44,334 nt of DNA from CAYOXX01 sp964408025 (GCA_964408025.1 CAYOXX010000021.1:1-44334), one strand, 5' to 3'; positions 24,879-35,600 are shown, numbered from the stretch's first letter. Made by a program: numbers and translations. Notes: generated from the sequence alone by a model not told the origin.

Positions 24879-26514
24879 GTATTCCGACCGCCTCGTCCTG
24901 CCTCCACCCAACTACGTCGAGAAACCTGTAGCCTGGATTGTCGAGTTAGACGGCAAGGGAGATATGCGAGGTGTACTGCCGACCGGCGATCCCAAAGACA
25001 GAAGCTCACTGTTACAAAAACTCTGCCCTCACTCAATGCGTGCAGTTGCCATCAGGGCCAAGCTGCTTGCCGACAACGGCGAGTATGTCTTCGGAATCAC
25101 CCGGGAAGGCGGAAACGCGGAGAAGGTGCAGGAGAGGCACGAGTCGTTCGTTCAGGCCGTCCGCGACTGCGCCGAGGCCACGGGGAATCCGGACGTCCGC
25201 GCAGTCCAAAAATTCCTGGAAAATTACAGCCCCGGCGACCTCGATCTGCCCGACAATTTCGATCCTTCCCACGAGATCACTTTCCGCGTCGACGACCGAT
25301 TCCCAATCGATCAGGACGACGTCCAGCGCTACTGGGCATCCACATTCGAAGATCCAGACGCCGCGAAGATGCAGTGCGTCGTCTGCGGAGAAGCACGCGT
25401 GCCTGAGAAAAGACTCCAGCAGAAGATCAAGCGCATCCCCGGCGGACAGACTTCGGGTAACGCTCTCATCTCGGCTAACGCTCCCGCCTTCGAGTCGCAC
25501 GGGCTCAGGGCATCGCTCATCGCGCCTACTTGCAGCCAGTGCGCCGAGAAATTCAGCCACGCCGCCAACGACCTTTTACAAAAGCCCCAAAGCCACATCG
25601 CCGTCGGCCCGCTGGTCTACGTCTTCTGGACGAAAGAGGACACCTCTTTCGATGCCCGGCAGATGTTCTTCGATCCGCAACCGGAGAGCGTCAAGGCGCT
25701 GATCGAATCCGCGTGGAAAGGCAAAGAATTCCAGTCGAGGGAGGACTACACGCCATTCTACGCCGCCGCCCTCACCGCCAGCGGCGCGCGCGTTGCGGTG
25801 CGCGACTGGATCGACACCACCGTCGGCTCCGTCAAGAGGGCTCTGGCGCGCTACTTCGTGCTCCAGCAAATCACTGAATGGGACGGATCGAGATGGGAAC
25901 CGCTGAAACTCTTCAGCCTCGCCGGTGCTACCGTCCGCGACTTCAAGGACTTGCCCGCCCGCGTGCCGCGGGCTCTGATCAGGTTCGCACTGACGGGAGG
26001 CGTCTTGCCCCGCGATCTTCTCTTCCAGGCGGTCAGGCGCAACAAGGCCGAGCAAAGCGTTACGAGGCCGCGCGCCGCGCTGATCAAACTTTGTCTGCTT
26101 TCCAACAACGATTTTGGTCTCAAGGAGGAAGAAATGGTCAAACTTGATTACAACAGGCCTGAACCGGCTTACCAGTGCGGCCGCCTTCTGGCCGTGCTGG
26201 AAAACGTGCAGCGCGCAGCCCTGGGCAAGGTGGGCGCAACCATCGTTGATCGATACTACGGCACCGCCTCAAGCGCTCCAGCCACCGTATTCGGCACGCT
26301 TTTACGCGGCAGCCAGGCGCATCTGTCCAAGCTGCGCAAGACAAAACCGGGACTGCACGTCAACCTTCAGAAAGAACTCGAAGGGGTCACGGCAAACCTC
26401 AGCGGATTCCCCGCGAAGCTCAGCCTCAAGGATCAGGCGCTCTTCTCGTTGGGCTACTACCACCAGCGCGCCCACCGCGGTAGCAAGGCCGACGACCAGG
26501 AAGCCGACGAGTGA
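24856..26514 (+). CDS. cas8c: Cas8c (Csd1) large subunit of type I-C Cascade
   Basis: A 552-aa Csd1-family protein starting with LLQRLVEYSDRL. It has YWASTFEDPDAAKMQCVVCGE near residue 175 and CSQCAEKFSHA near 226, two CxxC pairs that may bind zinc. The second half holds the usual basic stretches. Cas8c recognises the PAM and anchors Cascade on DNA. It is translationally coupled to cas5c by a 23-base overlap. A strong internal Shine-Dalgarno and ATG produce the small subunit from the last 126 codons (separate entry). The type I-C assignment rests mainly on this gene together with cas5c and cas7c. Confidence 0.92.
   Translation: MLLQRLVEYSDRLVLPPPNYVEKPVAWIVELDGKGDMRGVLPTGDPKDRSSLLQKLCPHSMRAVAIRAKLLADNGEYVFGITREGGNAEKVQERHESFVQAVRDCAEATGNPDVRAVQKFLENYSPGDLDLPDNFDPSHEITFRVDDRFPIDQDDVQRYWASTFEDPDAAKMQCVVCGEARVPEKRLQQKIKRIPGGQTSGNALISANAPAFESHGLRASLIAPTCSQCAEKFSHAANDLLQKPQSHIAVGPLVYVFWTKEDTSFDARQMFFDPQPESVKALIESAWKGKEFQSREDYTPFYAAALTASGARVAVRDWIDTTVGSVKRALARYFVLQQITEWDGSRWEPLKLFSLAGATVRDFKDLPARVPRALIRFALTGGVLPRDLLFQAVRRNKAEQSVTRPRAALIKLCLLSNNDFGLKEEEMVKLDYNRPEPAYQCGRLLAVLENVQRAALGKVGATIVDRYYGTASSAPATVFGTLLRGSQAHLSKLRKTKPGLHVNLQKELEGVTANLSGFPAKLSLKDQALFSLGYYHQRAHRGSKADDQEADE
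26134..26514 (+). CDS. cas11c: Cas11c small subunit from an internal start within cas8c
   Basis: AAGGAGG at 26122-26128 lies five bases before an in-frame ATG at 26134. This would make a 126-aa protein identical to the C-terminus of Cas8c (MVKLDYNRPEPAYQCGRLLA ...). In other type I-C systems the small subunit is known to arise in just this way from within cas8c, with similar length. The Shine-Dalgarno here is among the best in the operon, which is hard to explain otherwise because the codons (KEEE) need not spell it. Helical content and a basic end (HQRAHRGSK) fit a Cas11 belly subunit. Confidence 0.8.
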   Translation: MVKLDYNRPEPAYQCGRLLAVLENVQRAALGKVGATIVDRYYGTASSAPATVFGTLLRGSQAHLSKLRKTKPGLHVNLQKELEGVTANLSGFPAKLSLKDQALFSLGYYHQRAHRGSKADDQEADE

Positions 26515-26562
26515 AGACGCCGTCGCAGATCCTCCAACCTTTGATGACAAGGAGATAGAGCA

Positions 26563-27477
26563 ATGACCGATAGTATTCATACCAAGGCCGACCGTCGTCA
26601 CGAGTTCGTCCTTCTCTTCGATGTCGCCGATGGAAACCCCAACGGCGACCCGGACGCCGGCAACCTGCCGCGCGTCGATCCCGAGACGATGCAGGGGCTG
26701 GTGACCGACGTCTGCATCAAACGCAAGGTGCGCAACTGGATCGACGCCCACCACGGCGACAGCGAGCGTATGAAGATCTACGTGCAGGAGAACGAGGCCC
26801 TAAATACTCTCCACGAACGCGCTTATACAGCGCTGAAGATCAAACCGACCGGATCGAAACAAAAGCGCGAAGACGTAACTAAAGTCCGCGCCTGGATGTG
26901 CGAGAACTTCTTCGACATCCGCACCTTCGGCGCCGTGATGACCACTCATGTCAACTGCGGCCAGGTGCGCGGCCCCGTCCAGATAACCTTCTCCCGCTCC
27001 ATCGACCCCATCACACCCCTCGACCTCTCCATCACCCGCATCGCCATCACCAGGCCCGAGGACATGGAGGTCGTTGAGGTCGAGGGCGGCGAGACCGAGG
27101 GCAAGGGCAAGCGGACCGAGATGGGCCGCAAGGCTATCGTGCCCTACGGCCTCTACCGCGCCCACGGCTTCTTCTCGCCCGCCTTCGCCGCCGATACCGG
27201 CATGAGCGACGACGACCTGGCCCTGTTCTGGGACGCGCTCCTGAACATGTGGGACCTCGACCACTCCTCCAGCCGCGGCATGATGGCCTGCCGCGGCCTC
27301 TACGTCTTCAGCCACGACAGCAAGCACGGCAACGCACCCGCCCACGCACTCTTCCCACTGGTCGACGCGAAACTCAGGAACGGAATCGAGACACCGCGCT
27401 CCTTCGGCGACTACGAAGTAACCGTAGACGAGGCTGGCCTGCCGCAGGGTGTCAGCCTTAAAAGGCTGGCCGGTTGA
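26563..27477 (+). CDS. cas7c: Cas7c (Csd2) Cascade backbone
   Basis: A 304-aa protein with AAGGAGATAG before its ATG. The N-terminal FVLLFDVADGNPNGDPDAGNLPRVDPET is the Csd2/Cas7 signature, followed by GLVTDVCIKRKVRNW. The middle has FFDIRTFGAVM and RGPVQITFSRSIDPI, and the C-terminal part holds YGLYRAHGFFSP and DHSSSRGMM. Several Cas7c copies polymerise along the spacer part of the crRNA. Length and motifs are standard. It lies 48 bases after cas8c and one base before the cas4 GTG. Confidence 0.93.
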   Translation: MTDSIHTKADRRHEFVLLFDVADGNPNGDPDAGNLPRVDPETMQGLVTDVCIKRKVRNWIDAHHGDSERMKIYVQENEALNTLHERAYTALKIKPTGSKQKREDVTKVRAWMCENFFDIRTFGAVMTTHVNCGQVRGPVQITFSRSIDPITPLDLSITRIAITRPEDMEVVEVEGGETEGKGKRTEMGRKAIVPYGLYRAHGFFSPAFAADTGMSDDDLALFWDALLNMWDLDHSSSRGMMACRGLYVFSHDSKHGNAPAHALFPLVDAKLRNGIETPRSFGDYEVTVDEAGLPQGVSLKRLAG

Positions 27478-27478
27478 T

Positions 27479-28126
27479 GTGACTGAGTCAGCTTGTGGCC
27501 CTGGCGCGGGCCCGGTGCTGGTCTCGATGCTCGAGCACTTCAGCTACTGCCCGCGCCAGTGCGCCCTCATCCACCTCGACGACAGCTACGAGGAGAACAT
27601 CTATACCCTCCGGGGCCGGCACGCCCACGCCGTCGTCCACGAGGCCGGCTGCGAGCACAGGGGCGACCTCCGCATCGAGCGGGGCACGCCGCTCTGGAGC
27701 GACAGGCTCGGCCTGGTCGGCAAGGCCGACGTGGTGGAGTTCCGCCGCGGTGTCCCGTTCCCGGTCGAGTACAAAGTCGGTAAGAGACGGCCGGACCGCC
27801 ACGCCGACCTGCAGCTATGCGCCCAGGCCCTTTGCCTCGAAGAGATGCTCGGCCGCGAGGTGCCAGAGGGCGCCGTCTACCACGTCGGCTCCAGGCGCAG
27901 GAGGCCCGTCGAGTTCACAGCGGCCCTGCGCGGGCGGGTGGTCGAAACCTGCGACGAAATCCGCGCCATGCTGGCGCGCACCGGCCTGCCGCCCCCCATC
28001 GACGACGGCCGCTGCCGCCACTGCTCGCTGCGGCGCTCCTGCCTACCCGATGTCCTGTCGCGGCGCGACAGGCTCGCGAAGCTGGCCAGGTCGCTCTACG
28101 CCGACTTCCCGCATGAGGAGGAATAA
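27479..28126 (+). CDS. cas4: Cas4 iron-sulfur nuclease for spacer acquisition
   Basis: The start is uncertain. The GTG at 27479, just after the cas7c stop, gives 215 aa; an in-frame GTG at 27449 also exists. The conserved part begins MLEHFSYCPRQCALIH with the first cluster Cys. RecB-like nuclease residues follow in LVGKADVVEF and VEYKVGK, and the last three cluster Cys are in CRHCSLRRSC. Cas4 trims prespacers and checks the PAM with Cas1-Cas2, which sets spacer orientation. It stands directly before cas1 with a 2-base gap, as in most I-C loci. Confidence 0.9.
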   Translation: MTESACGPGAGPVLVSMLEHFSYCPRQCALIHLDDSYEENIYTLRGRHAHAVVHEAGCEHRGDLRIERGTPLWSDRLGLVGKADVVEFRRGVPFPVEYKVGKRRPDRHADLQLCAQALCLEEMLGREVPEGAVYHVGSRRRRPVEFTAALRGRVVETCDEIRAMLARTGLPPPIDDGRCRHCSLRRSCLPDVLSRRDRLAKLARSLYADFPHEEE

Positions 28127-28128
28127 CG

Positions 28129-29157
28129 ATGAGCACACTGCTCAACACGCTCTTCGTCACTACAGAGGGCTCCTACGTCCGCCTCGACCACGACACAGTC
28201 AGGATCGAGCGCGAGGGCGAGACGGTGCTGCGCGTGCCGCTGATCCACCTCGGCGGCCTCGCGGCCTTCGGCAACGTCCTGCTCAGCCCTTTCCTAATCC
28301 ACGCCTTCGCAGAGGAGGGCCGCTCGCTCAGCTGGTTCGATCGCAACGGCCGCTTCAAGGCGCGCCTGGTGGGCGGCACTTCGGGCAACGTGCTGCTGCG
28401 CCGCGCACAACACGAAGCCGTCGGATCAATCCTGGCGCTGAATATCGCGCGCAACATGATCGCCGGCAAGATCCGCAACTCCAGGCAGCTTTTGCTAAGG
28501 AGCTCGCGCGAGACTGATGACCCGGCGCGGGAAAGCAAGTTAAAGAGAGCCGCCACGGCGCTGCGCCGTAACGTTTCCAAGCTGGAAAAGGCCGCCTCGC
28601 TGGACGAGGCGCGCGGCATCGAGGGGGACAGCGCCAGGATCTATTTCGACCACTTTTCCCTTTTGCTCAAAGGCGAAGGGGATCTCTTCTCATTCGATGG
28701 CCGCAACCGCAGGCCGCCACGCGACCCAACAAACGCCCTGCTCTCCTTCCTCTACGCCCTCCTGCGCTCCGACTGCGCATCGGGACTCGAGGGAGTCGGC
28801 CTCGACCCGCAGGTTGGCCTCCTGCACGCCCTGCGCCCCGGCCGCCCCGCCCTGGCCCTGGACCTGATGGAGGAGTTGCGGCCGGCGCTGGCCGACCGAC
28901 TCGCCCTGGCGCTGATCAACAGGGCACAACTGGGCGAAAAGCACTTCCAACGCCACAGCGGCGGCGCCGTCGGCCTCAACGACAAGGGTAGAAAGAAGGT
29001 GATCGTCGCCTACCAGAAGCGCAAGCAGGCTGAGGTCCGCCACGACGTCCTGGACCGCAAGCTCCCGCTCGGCCTGGTGCCGCACGCGCAGGCGCGGCTG
29101 CTGGCCCGCACGCTCCGCGGCGACATCGAGCACTACATACCATTCACACCGAAGTAG
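28129..29157 (+). CDS. cas1: Cas1 integrase
   Basis: A 342-aa Cas1 with GAGGAGGAATAACG before its ATG. The three metal ligands are recognisable: Glu in IEGDSARIYF, His in VGLLHALRPGRPALALDLMEE, and the acidic residue of the following helix. The N-terminal beta domain (NTLFVTTEGSYVRLDHDTVRI) and the C-terminal RTLRGDIEHYIPF are family-typical. Cas1 with Cas2 inserts prespacers at the leader-repeat junction. All residues look intact, so the adaptation module should be active. Confidence 0.94.
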   Translation: MSTLLNTLFVTTEGSYVRLDHDTVRIEREGETVLRVPLIHLGGLAAFGNVLLSPFLIHAFAEEGRSLSWFDRNGRFKARLVGGTSGNVLLRRAQHEAVGSILALNIARNMIAGKIRNSRQLLLRSSRETDDPARESKLKRAATALRRNVSKLEKAASLDEARGIEGDSARIYFDHFSLLLKGEGDLFSFDGRNRRPPRDPTNALLSFLYALLRSDCASGLEGVGLDPQVGLLHALRPGRPALALDLMEELRPALADRLALALINRAQLGEKHFQRHSGGAVGLNDKGRKKVIVAYQKRKQAEVRHDVLDRKLPLGLVPHAQARLLARTLRGDIEHYIPFTPK

Positions 29158-29166
29158 GAGCCCGGC

Positions 29167-29445
29167 GTGGAGATATTGGTCACCTACGACGTCTCGACCG
29201 AGAGCAAAGAGGGGCGGCGACGGCTGCGCCACGTCGCCATCGTCTGCCAGGCGTTCGGCCAGCGTGTCCAGAAGTCTGTGTTCGAATGCAGCCTCGGCGA
29301 CATGCAGCTCGAGGAGCTCAAGCACAAGCTGCTCGAAATCATCAACGAAGAGGAGGATAGCTTGCGCATCTACCACATCAGGGGCGACGTCGAGGAATAC
29401 GGTCTGAGCGCAAAGATAGACTTTGACGACCCGCTCATCGTCTGA
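29167..29445 (+). CDS. cas2: Cas2
   Basis: A 92-aa Cas2 from GTG 29167, with AGGAG seven bases upstream. It starts MEILVTYDVST, including the conserved Asp8, and has RRRLRHVAIVCQAFGQRVQKSVFECSL. Cas2 forms the dimer at the centre of the Cas1-Cas2 integration complex. It ends the cas operon, 180 bases before the first repeat. Confidence 0.93.
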   Translation: MEILVTYDVSTESKEGRRRLRHVAIVCQAFGQRVQKSVFECSLGDMQLEELKHKLLEIINEEEDSLRIYHIRGDVEEYGLSAKIDFDDPLIV

Positions 29446-29625
29446 ACGAGCGCGAACCATCCGCGGTTGCAAAATCCCGGGAGGTTCGCGGCGCCGCCAA
29501 ACTACTGGAGGCGAAAGAGATGCCGGATTCCGAACCGCGGCAACTACGAATCCGCAGCCCGACCAAGCCGGGTTCGCGAAAAAGGTGCTGTAAATGACCT
29601 GAATACAGGGGATAAGTGTGTGTGA
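29446..29625 (+). promoter_or_regulatory. CRISPR leader
   Basis: The 180 bases between cas2 and the first repeat carry no gene. An 8-bp inverted repeat, CGCGAACC (29451-29458) and GGTTCGCG (29483-29490), recurs as GGTTCGCG at 29571-29578, and CGAACCGCGG lies between. The last 25 bases before the array (GATAAGTGTGTGTGA) are the leader-repeat junction. Leader polarity agrees with repeat decay at the far end. Confidence 0.7.
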
Positions 29626-32600
29626 GTAGCACCCGGCCTTCGGGTCGGGTGAGGATTGAAACTTCTAGCGCATCGGCCAGTTCTTTGATCTTGCCGGTAG
29701 CACCCGGCCTTCGGGTCGGGTGAGGATTGAAACCTATCTGGCACTTTGGCCCTTGCCGCCGAGCCGCGTAGCACCCGGCCTTCGGGTCGGGTGAGGATTG
29801 AAACGTCCGTCATGTCATCGAGATCAAGCAGGTCGTCGGTAGCACCCGGCCTTCGGGTCGGGTGAGGATTGAAACCGGAGGAGGATCAGAAAGAGATGGA
29901 GCGCACCGCCGGTAGCACCCGGCCTTCGGGTCGGGTGAGGATTGAAACAAGTTCGGCACCGTCGGCGCCCCGACGGACTACACGTAGCACCCGGCCTTCG
30001 GGTCGGGTGAGGATTGAAACCGGTAGTCGCTGAACAGGAGGAGGTCGATATGGAGTAGCACCCGGCCTTCGGGTCGGGTGAGGATTGAAACGGCATACGC
30101 GGCGACCACCACGCCCACCGCGGCGGGTAGCACCCGGCCTTCGGGTCGGGTGAGGATTGAAACNNNNNNNNNNNNNNNNNNNNNNNNNNNNNNNNNNNNN
30201 NNNNNNNNNNNNNNNNNNNNNNNNNNNNNNNNNNNNNNNNNNNNNNNNNNNNNNNNNNNNNNNCCACGCCCACCGCGGCGGGTAGCACCCGGCCTTCGGG
30301 TCGGGTGAGGATTGAAACACAGTCGTTGGCAGTCAACGACAGTGCACAAACGAGTAGCACCCGGCCTTCGGGTCGGGTGAGGATTGAAACAGCGTTAGGT
30401 GCATAGAAGACAATGGTCTTGCCGGAGGTAGCACCCGGCCTTCGGGTCGGGTGAGGATTGAAACCGCCTCAGGGCGGCGAACGTCGATCTGTTCGGTCGG
30501 TAGCACCCGGCCTTCGGGTCGGGTGAGGATTGAAACATGCCACCTGCACCTCTACGCGCAAATCAAGCGCTGTAGCACCCGGCCTTCGGGTCGGGTGAGG
30601 ATTGAAACCAGCATGTCGGGGAAGCCGCCGGCCAGCGCATAAGTAGCACCCGGCCTTCGGGTCGGGTGAGGATTGAAACCAGCATGTCGGGGAAGCCGCC
30701 GGCCAGCGCATAATGTAGCACCCGGCCTTCGGGTCGGGTGAGGATTGAAACTGCCAGTTGATTCCATCTTCTCCCATGTAATCATGTAGCACCCGGCCTT
30801 CGGGTCGGGTGAGGATTGAAACCCCCAGGCAAGAGGGGAAGCAATCCCACCCTGAAAGTAGCACCCGGCCTTCGGGTCGGGTGAGGATTGAAACACGGGC
30901 AAGTTTACATGCTTCTTGCATGTTTTTAGTGTAGCACCCGGCCTTCGGGTCGGGTGAGGATTGAAACGTCTGCGCATACTTGCGCGAGACGATTTCGACG
31001 CCGGTAGCACCCGGCCTTCGGGTCGGGTGAGGATTGAAACCTGTATCCAGGCATCGTCGGCGACACCTGGTCCCTGGTAGCACCCGGCCTTCGGGTCGGG
31101 TGAGGATTGAAACATCCGCGTCAAGGGGCAGACGGCAGCAGACGAGAGTAGCACCCGGCCTTCGGGTCGGGTGAGGATTGAAACGTCCGCGCCGGCGCCG
31201 ACGCCGAAGATAAAGACGCGTAGCACCCGGCCTTCGGGTCGGGTGAGGATTGAAACGCGGTGCAAGCGGAGCTCAGGCTTTACAAGGCATCGGTAGCACC
31301 CGGCCTTCGGGTCGGGTGAGGATTGAAACTGGGTGCGGGTGCGGCTATTGCCGCGATGATAGCGTAGCACCCGGCCTTCGGGTCGGGTGAGGATTGAAAC
31401 ATCTAAATATTGATCGAACAATTCCTTGTAGGTAGGTAGCACCCGGCCTTCGGGTCGGGTGAGGATTGAAACGTCGGCGTGGCCCAGGAGAACGTCAACA
31501 ACAGCGCGTAGCACCCGGCCTTCGGGTCGGGTGAGGATTGAAACCGGGTCTACTCCGGCGGCGTCACCGACACGCGCGATGTAGCACCCGGCCTTCGGGT
31601 CGGGTGAGGATTGAAACATGGCCTTGGTAGTGGATTACAAGACAGTGCGATGTAGCACCCGGCCTTCGGGTCGGGTGAGGATTGAAACACAGTCTAAGGC
31701 AGTAAACACTATACTTGGCCTGGTAGCACCCGGCCTTCGGGTCGGGTGAGGATTGAAACTGGGAAGAGTGCGGTATATTCGCAAGTTTAAAAGGTAGCAC
31801 CCGGCCTTCGGGTCGGGTGAGGATTGAAACTACTCCCATACTGTGACCGCCTTTGCCTTTTCCAGGTAGCACCCGGCCTTCGGGTCGGGTGAGGATTGAA
31901 ACATGCCTGAGGTCCTCAGCTACGTCTTGTCTCAGGTGTAGCACCCGGCCTTCGGGTCGGGTGAGGATTGAAACACTACTGTTGCACTCATTGTAAGCTC
32001 CTTCCATCCGGTAGCACCCGGCCTTCGGGTCGGGTGAGGATTGAAACAATCTTGGTGAAGTAATTGGCGTAGTAGAACTTCGTAGCACCCGGCCTTCGGG
32101 TCGGGTGAGGATTGAAACAAGGCAGGGCCTTGAGCCACACGCGATGCAGCATCGAGGTAGCACCCGGCCTTCGGGTCGGGTGAGGATTGAAACGTGCGCG
32201 AGGACTTGTTGCCCGCGCTCGTGCCCCGTAGCACCCGGCCTTCGGGTCGGGTGAGGATTGAAACGTAGGTGCCGCCACCTTCGCCTGTGCCGCAGGTGCG
32301 TAGCACCCGGCCTTCGGGTCGGGTGAGGATTGAAACTCGGCGGGCTGCAGGAAGACGCTCTCCTGGGCGCCCGTAGCACCCGGCCTTCGGGTCGGGTGAG
32401 GATTGAAACGCGCTCGGACTCTTCGGACCGTCTGCGCATCACAGGTAGCACCCGGCCTTCGGGTCGGGTGAGGATTGAAACGAGGCCGAGATCGGCGGCC
32501 ATCTTCAGGTTCTGCGGTAGCACCCGGCCTTCGGGTCGGGTGAGGATTGAAACGACAGCCGCCGGCTCGACATCTCGACGCTGCTGAGTAGCACCCGGCC

Positions 32601-35600
32601 TTCGGGTCGGGTGAGGATTGAAACTACAAACTCCCGTCGGAAGTCAGGACCGAGAAAATGTAGCACCCGGCCTTCGGGTCGGGTGAGGATTGAAACACAG
32701 TCGTTGAAAGTCAACGACAGTAAACAGAAAGGTAGCACCCGGCCTTCGGGTCGGGTGAGGATTGAAACCTTGTGTTATCCGGTCCCTTAGGTCTAGAAAT
32801 AATGTAGCACCCGGCCTTCGGGTCGGGTGAGGATTGAAACTCGGTATGCTCCTGCTGATCACGCTCGGAGCCGTGGTAGCACCCGGCCTTCGGGTCGGGT
32901 GAGGATTGAAACAACAACGATGCCCTCGAGGCGAAGAGGGCGGCCGAGGAGGTAGCACCCGGCCTTCGGGTCGGGTGAGGATTGAAACGATATCGAGGCG
33001 ATGCCGGCCGGTAACCTGCTGCATGTAGCACCCGGCCTTCGGGTCGGGTGAGGATTGAAACTGTGTTAACGTCGCTGAAGGTAGCTGCGGTTCCAGGTAG
33101 CACCCGGCCTTCGGGTCGGGTGAGGATTGAAACGTTGATGATCGGCGCCAGGAGGTCACGATAGAGATGTAGCATCCGGCCTTCGGGTCGGGTGAGGATT
33201 GAAACTGCATCGCCTACGCGTCCGGAGCAGAAGCTCAGGTGTAGCACCCGGCCTTCGGGTCGGGTGAGGATTGAAACACCGGCCACGTCGATGATGTAGT
33301 CTTCGACGATAAGTAGCACCCGGCCTTCGGGTCGGGTGAGGATTGAAACGGCTACGGCGGCACAGCGGCGATCACCGACATCGGGTAGCACCCGGCCTTC
33401 GGGTCGGGTGAGGATTGAAACATCGCCATACGCACCTGAGCCTCCGCTCCGGACGGTAGCACCCGGCCTTCGGGTCGGGTGAGGATTGAAACACCGGCCA
33501 CGTCGACGACGTGACTTTCGACGACGGTAGCACCCGGCCTTCGGGTCGGGTGAGGATTGAAACACGTAAGACAAGCGGGTGCCGCAATGGCGAGGCCGTA
33601 GCACCCGGCCTTCGGGTCGGGTGAGGATTGAAACCCTTGCTTATGACCGCGTACCGGAAGGGCATGTGGTAGCACCCGGCCTTCGGGTCGGGTGAGGATT
33701 GAAACAACATAGGTATCTCCATCAGAACGCGTAGAGAGCGGTAGCACCCGGCCTTCGGGTCGGGTGAGGATTGAAACCGACACACATCGCGGTGCGCCAG
33801 GCTCTCGAACAGGTAGCACCCGGCCTTCGGGTCGGGTGAGGATTGAAACATTCTGCCCTCCTCCGCAGGCCGCGGCTCCGACGGTAGCACCCGGCCTTCG
33901 GGTCGGGTGAGGATTGAAACAACACCGCCGAGCTGGAGCTATTCGAGGAGCAATACGTAGCACCCGGCCTTCGGGTCGGGTGAGGATTGAAACTAGGCCC
34001 CACATGGCCTTGTTGTAAGTTAGGCTTGGTAGCACCCGGCCTTCGGGTCGGGTGAGGATTGAAACAACATAGAGGGGGTTGGTTGGGAGGGCACCAGAAG
34101 TAGCACCCGGCCTTCGGGTCGGGTGAGGATTGAAACGCAATGGGCGCACGGTAGTCACGGTAGATCAGTGGTAGCACCCGGCCTTCGGGTCGGGTGAGGA
34201 TTGAAACGCAAGAGGTAGGCCGGGTAGCCGCGCAGGTCGGCGGTAGCACCCGGCCTTCGGGTCGGGTGAGGATTGAAACTGTCTGGCTGAACGATAAGCC
34301 CTTGCACCAATAAGTAGCACCCGGCCTTCGGGTCGGGTGAGGATTGAAACTCCAGGATCTTGGTCATCGCATCGTAGTAGCGCTGTAGCACCCGGCCTTC
34401 GGGTCGGGTGAGGATTGAAACGAGTCGCGAGTATGAAGACCCTATCGCGCCGATGAGGTAGCACCCGGCCTTCGGGTCGGGTGAGGATTGAAACTCGCCC
34501 GGGCGAGGCGACTGGTGCTCATACCAGCCGTAGCACCCGGCCTTCGGGTCGGGTGAGGATTGAAACATCCAATATAGCAATAAGCATTTCCCGGACGAGG
34601 AGAGTAGCACCCGGCCTTCGGGTCGGGTGAGGATTGAAACCTGGAGAGGCGATGACGTCCCGGCACAGAATCAACTGGGTAGCACCCGGCCTTCGGGTCG
34701 GGTGAGGATTGAAACATATCATCGAGCCAGAAACATGGAGCCGTGTCGTGGTAGCACCCGGCCTTCGGGTCGGGTGAGGATTGAAACACGGTGGATAGGG
34801 CGCTGATGACCGTGACCGAGGGCGGTAGCACCCGGCCTTCGGGTCGGGTGAGGATTGAAACGAGCTACAACGCGACGGCAAGCGTATGGAGTTTGGTAGC
34901 ACCCGGCCTTCGGGTCGGGTGAGGATTGAAACCTCCAAGACTCCTTCTGGGCCAACGAGCATCATGTGTAGCACCCGGCCTTCGGGTCGGGTGAGGATTG
35001 AAACATTCTAAGACCGCGGGGCTTAACGGTAAGGAACTTGGTAGCACCCGGCCTTCGGGTCGGGTGAGGATTGAAACACTTGGCCTCGAAGATAGCTGCG
35101 GCGGCGATACCGTAGCACCCGGCCTTCGGGTCGGGTGAGGATTGAAACCCCGGAGGATAGTCCGTCATCTCAAACGGCCCGTCGTAGCACCCGGCCTTCG
35201 GGTCGGGTGAGGATTGAAACTGCGCGCCTGCCCGCACATACAGATCACCTCCCTCGTAGCACCCGGCCTTCGGGTCGGGTGAGGATTGAAACTCTGTGGT
35301 GAGCGAGCCGATCTCGCGCGGCGAAGGGGTAGCACCCGGCCTTCGGGTCGGGTGAGGATTGAAACTTGGCGCGGCGCAGGAAGTCCTTGCCGCGCATAGG
35401 CGGTAGCACCCGGCCTTCGGGTCGGGTGAGGATTGAAACCTTTCGGTATCTCCCGCGTCCCCGAGCCAAGGTCGGTAGCACCCGGCCTTCGGGTCGGGTG
35501 AGGATTGAAACTTTTAGGGCAGTAGAGATCAAGCCGCAGACGCGATCGTAGCACCCGGCCTTCGGGTCGGGTGAGGATTGAAACGATTACGTGACTAGCG

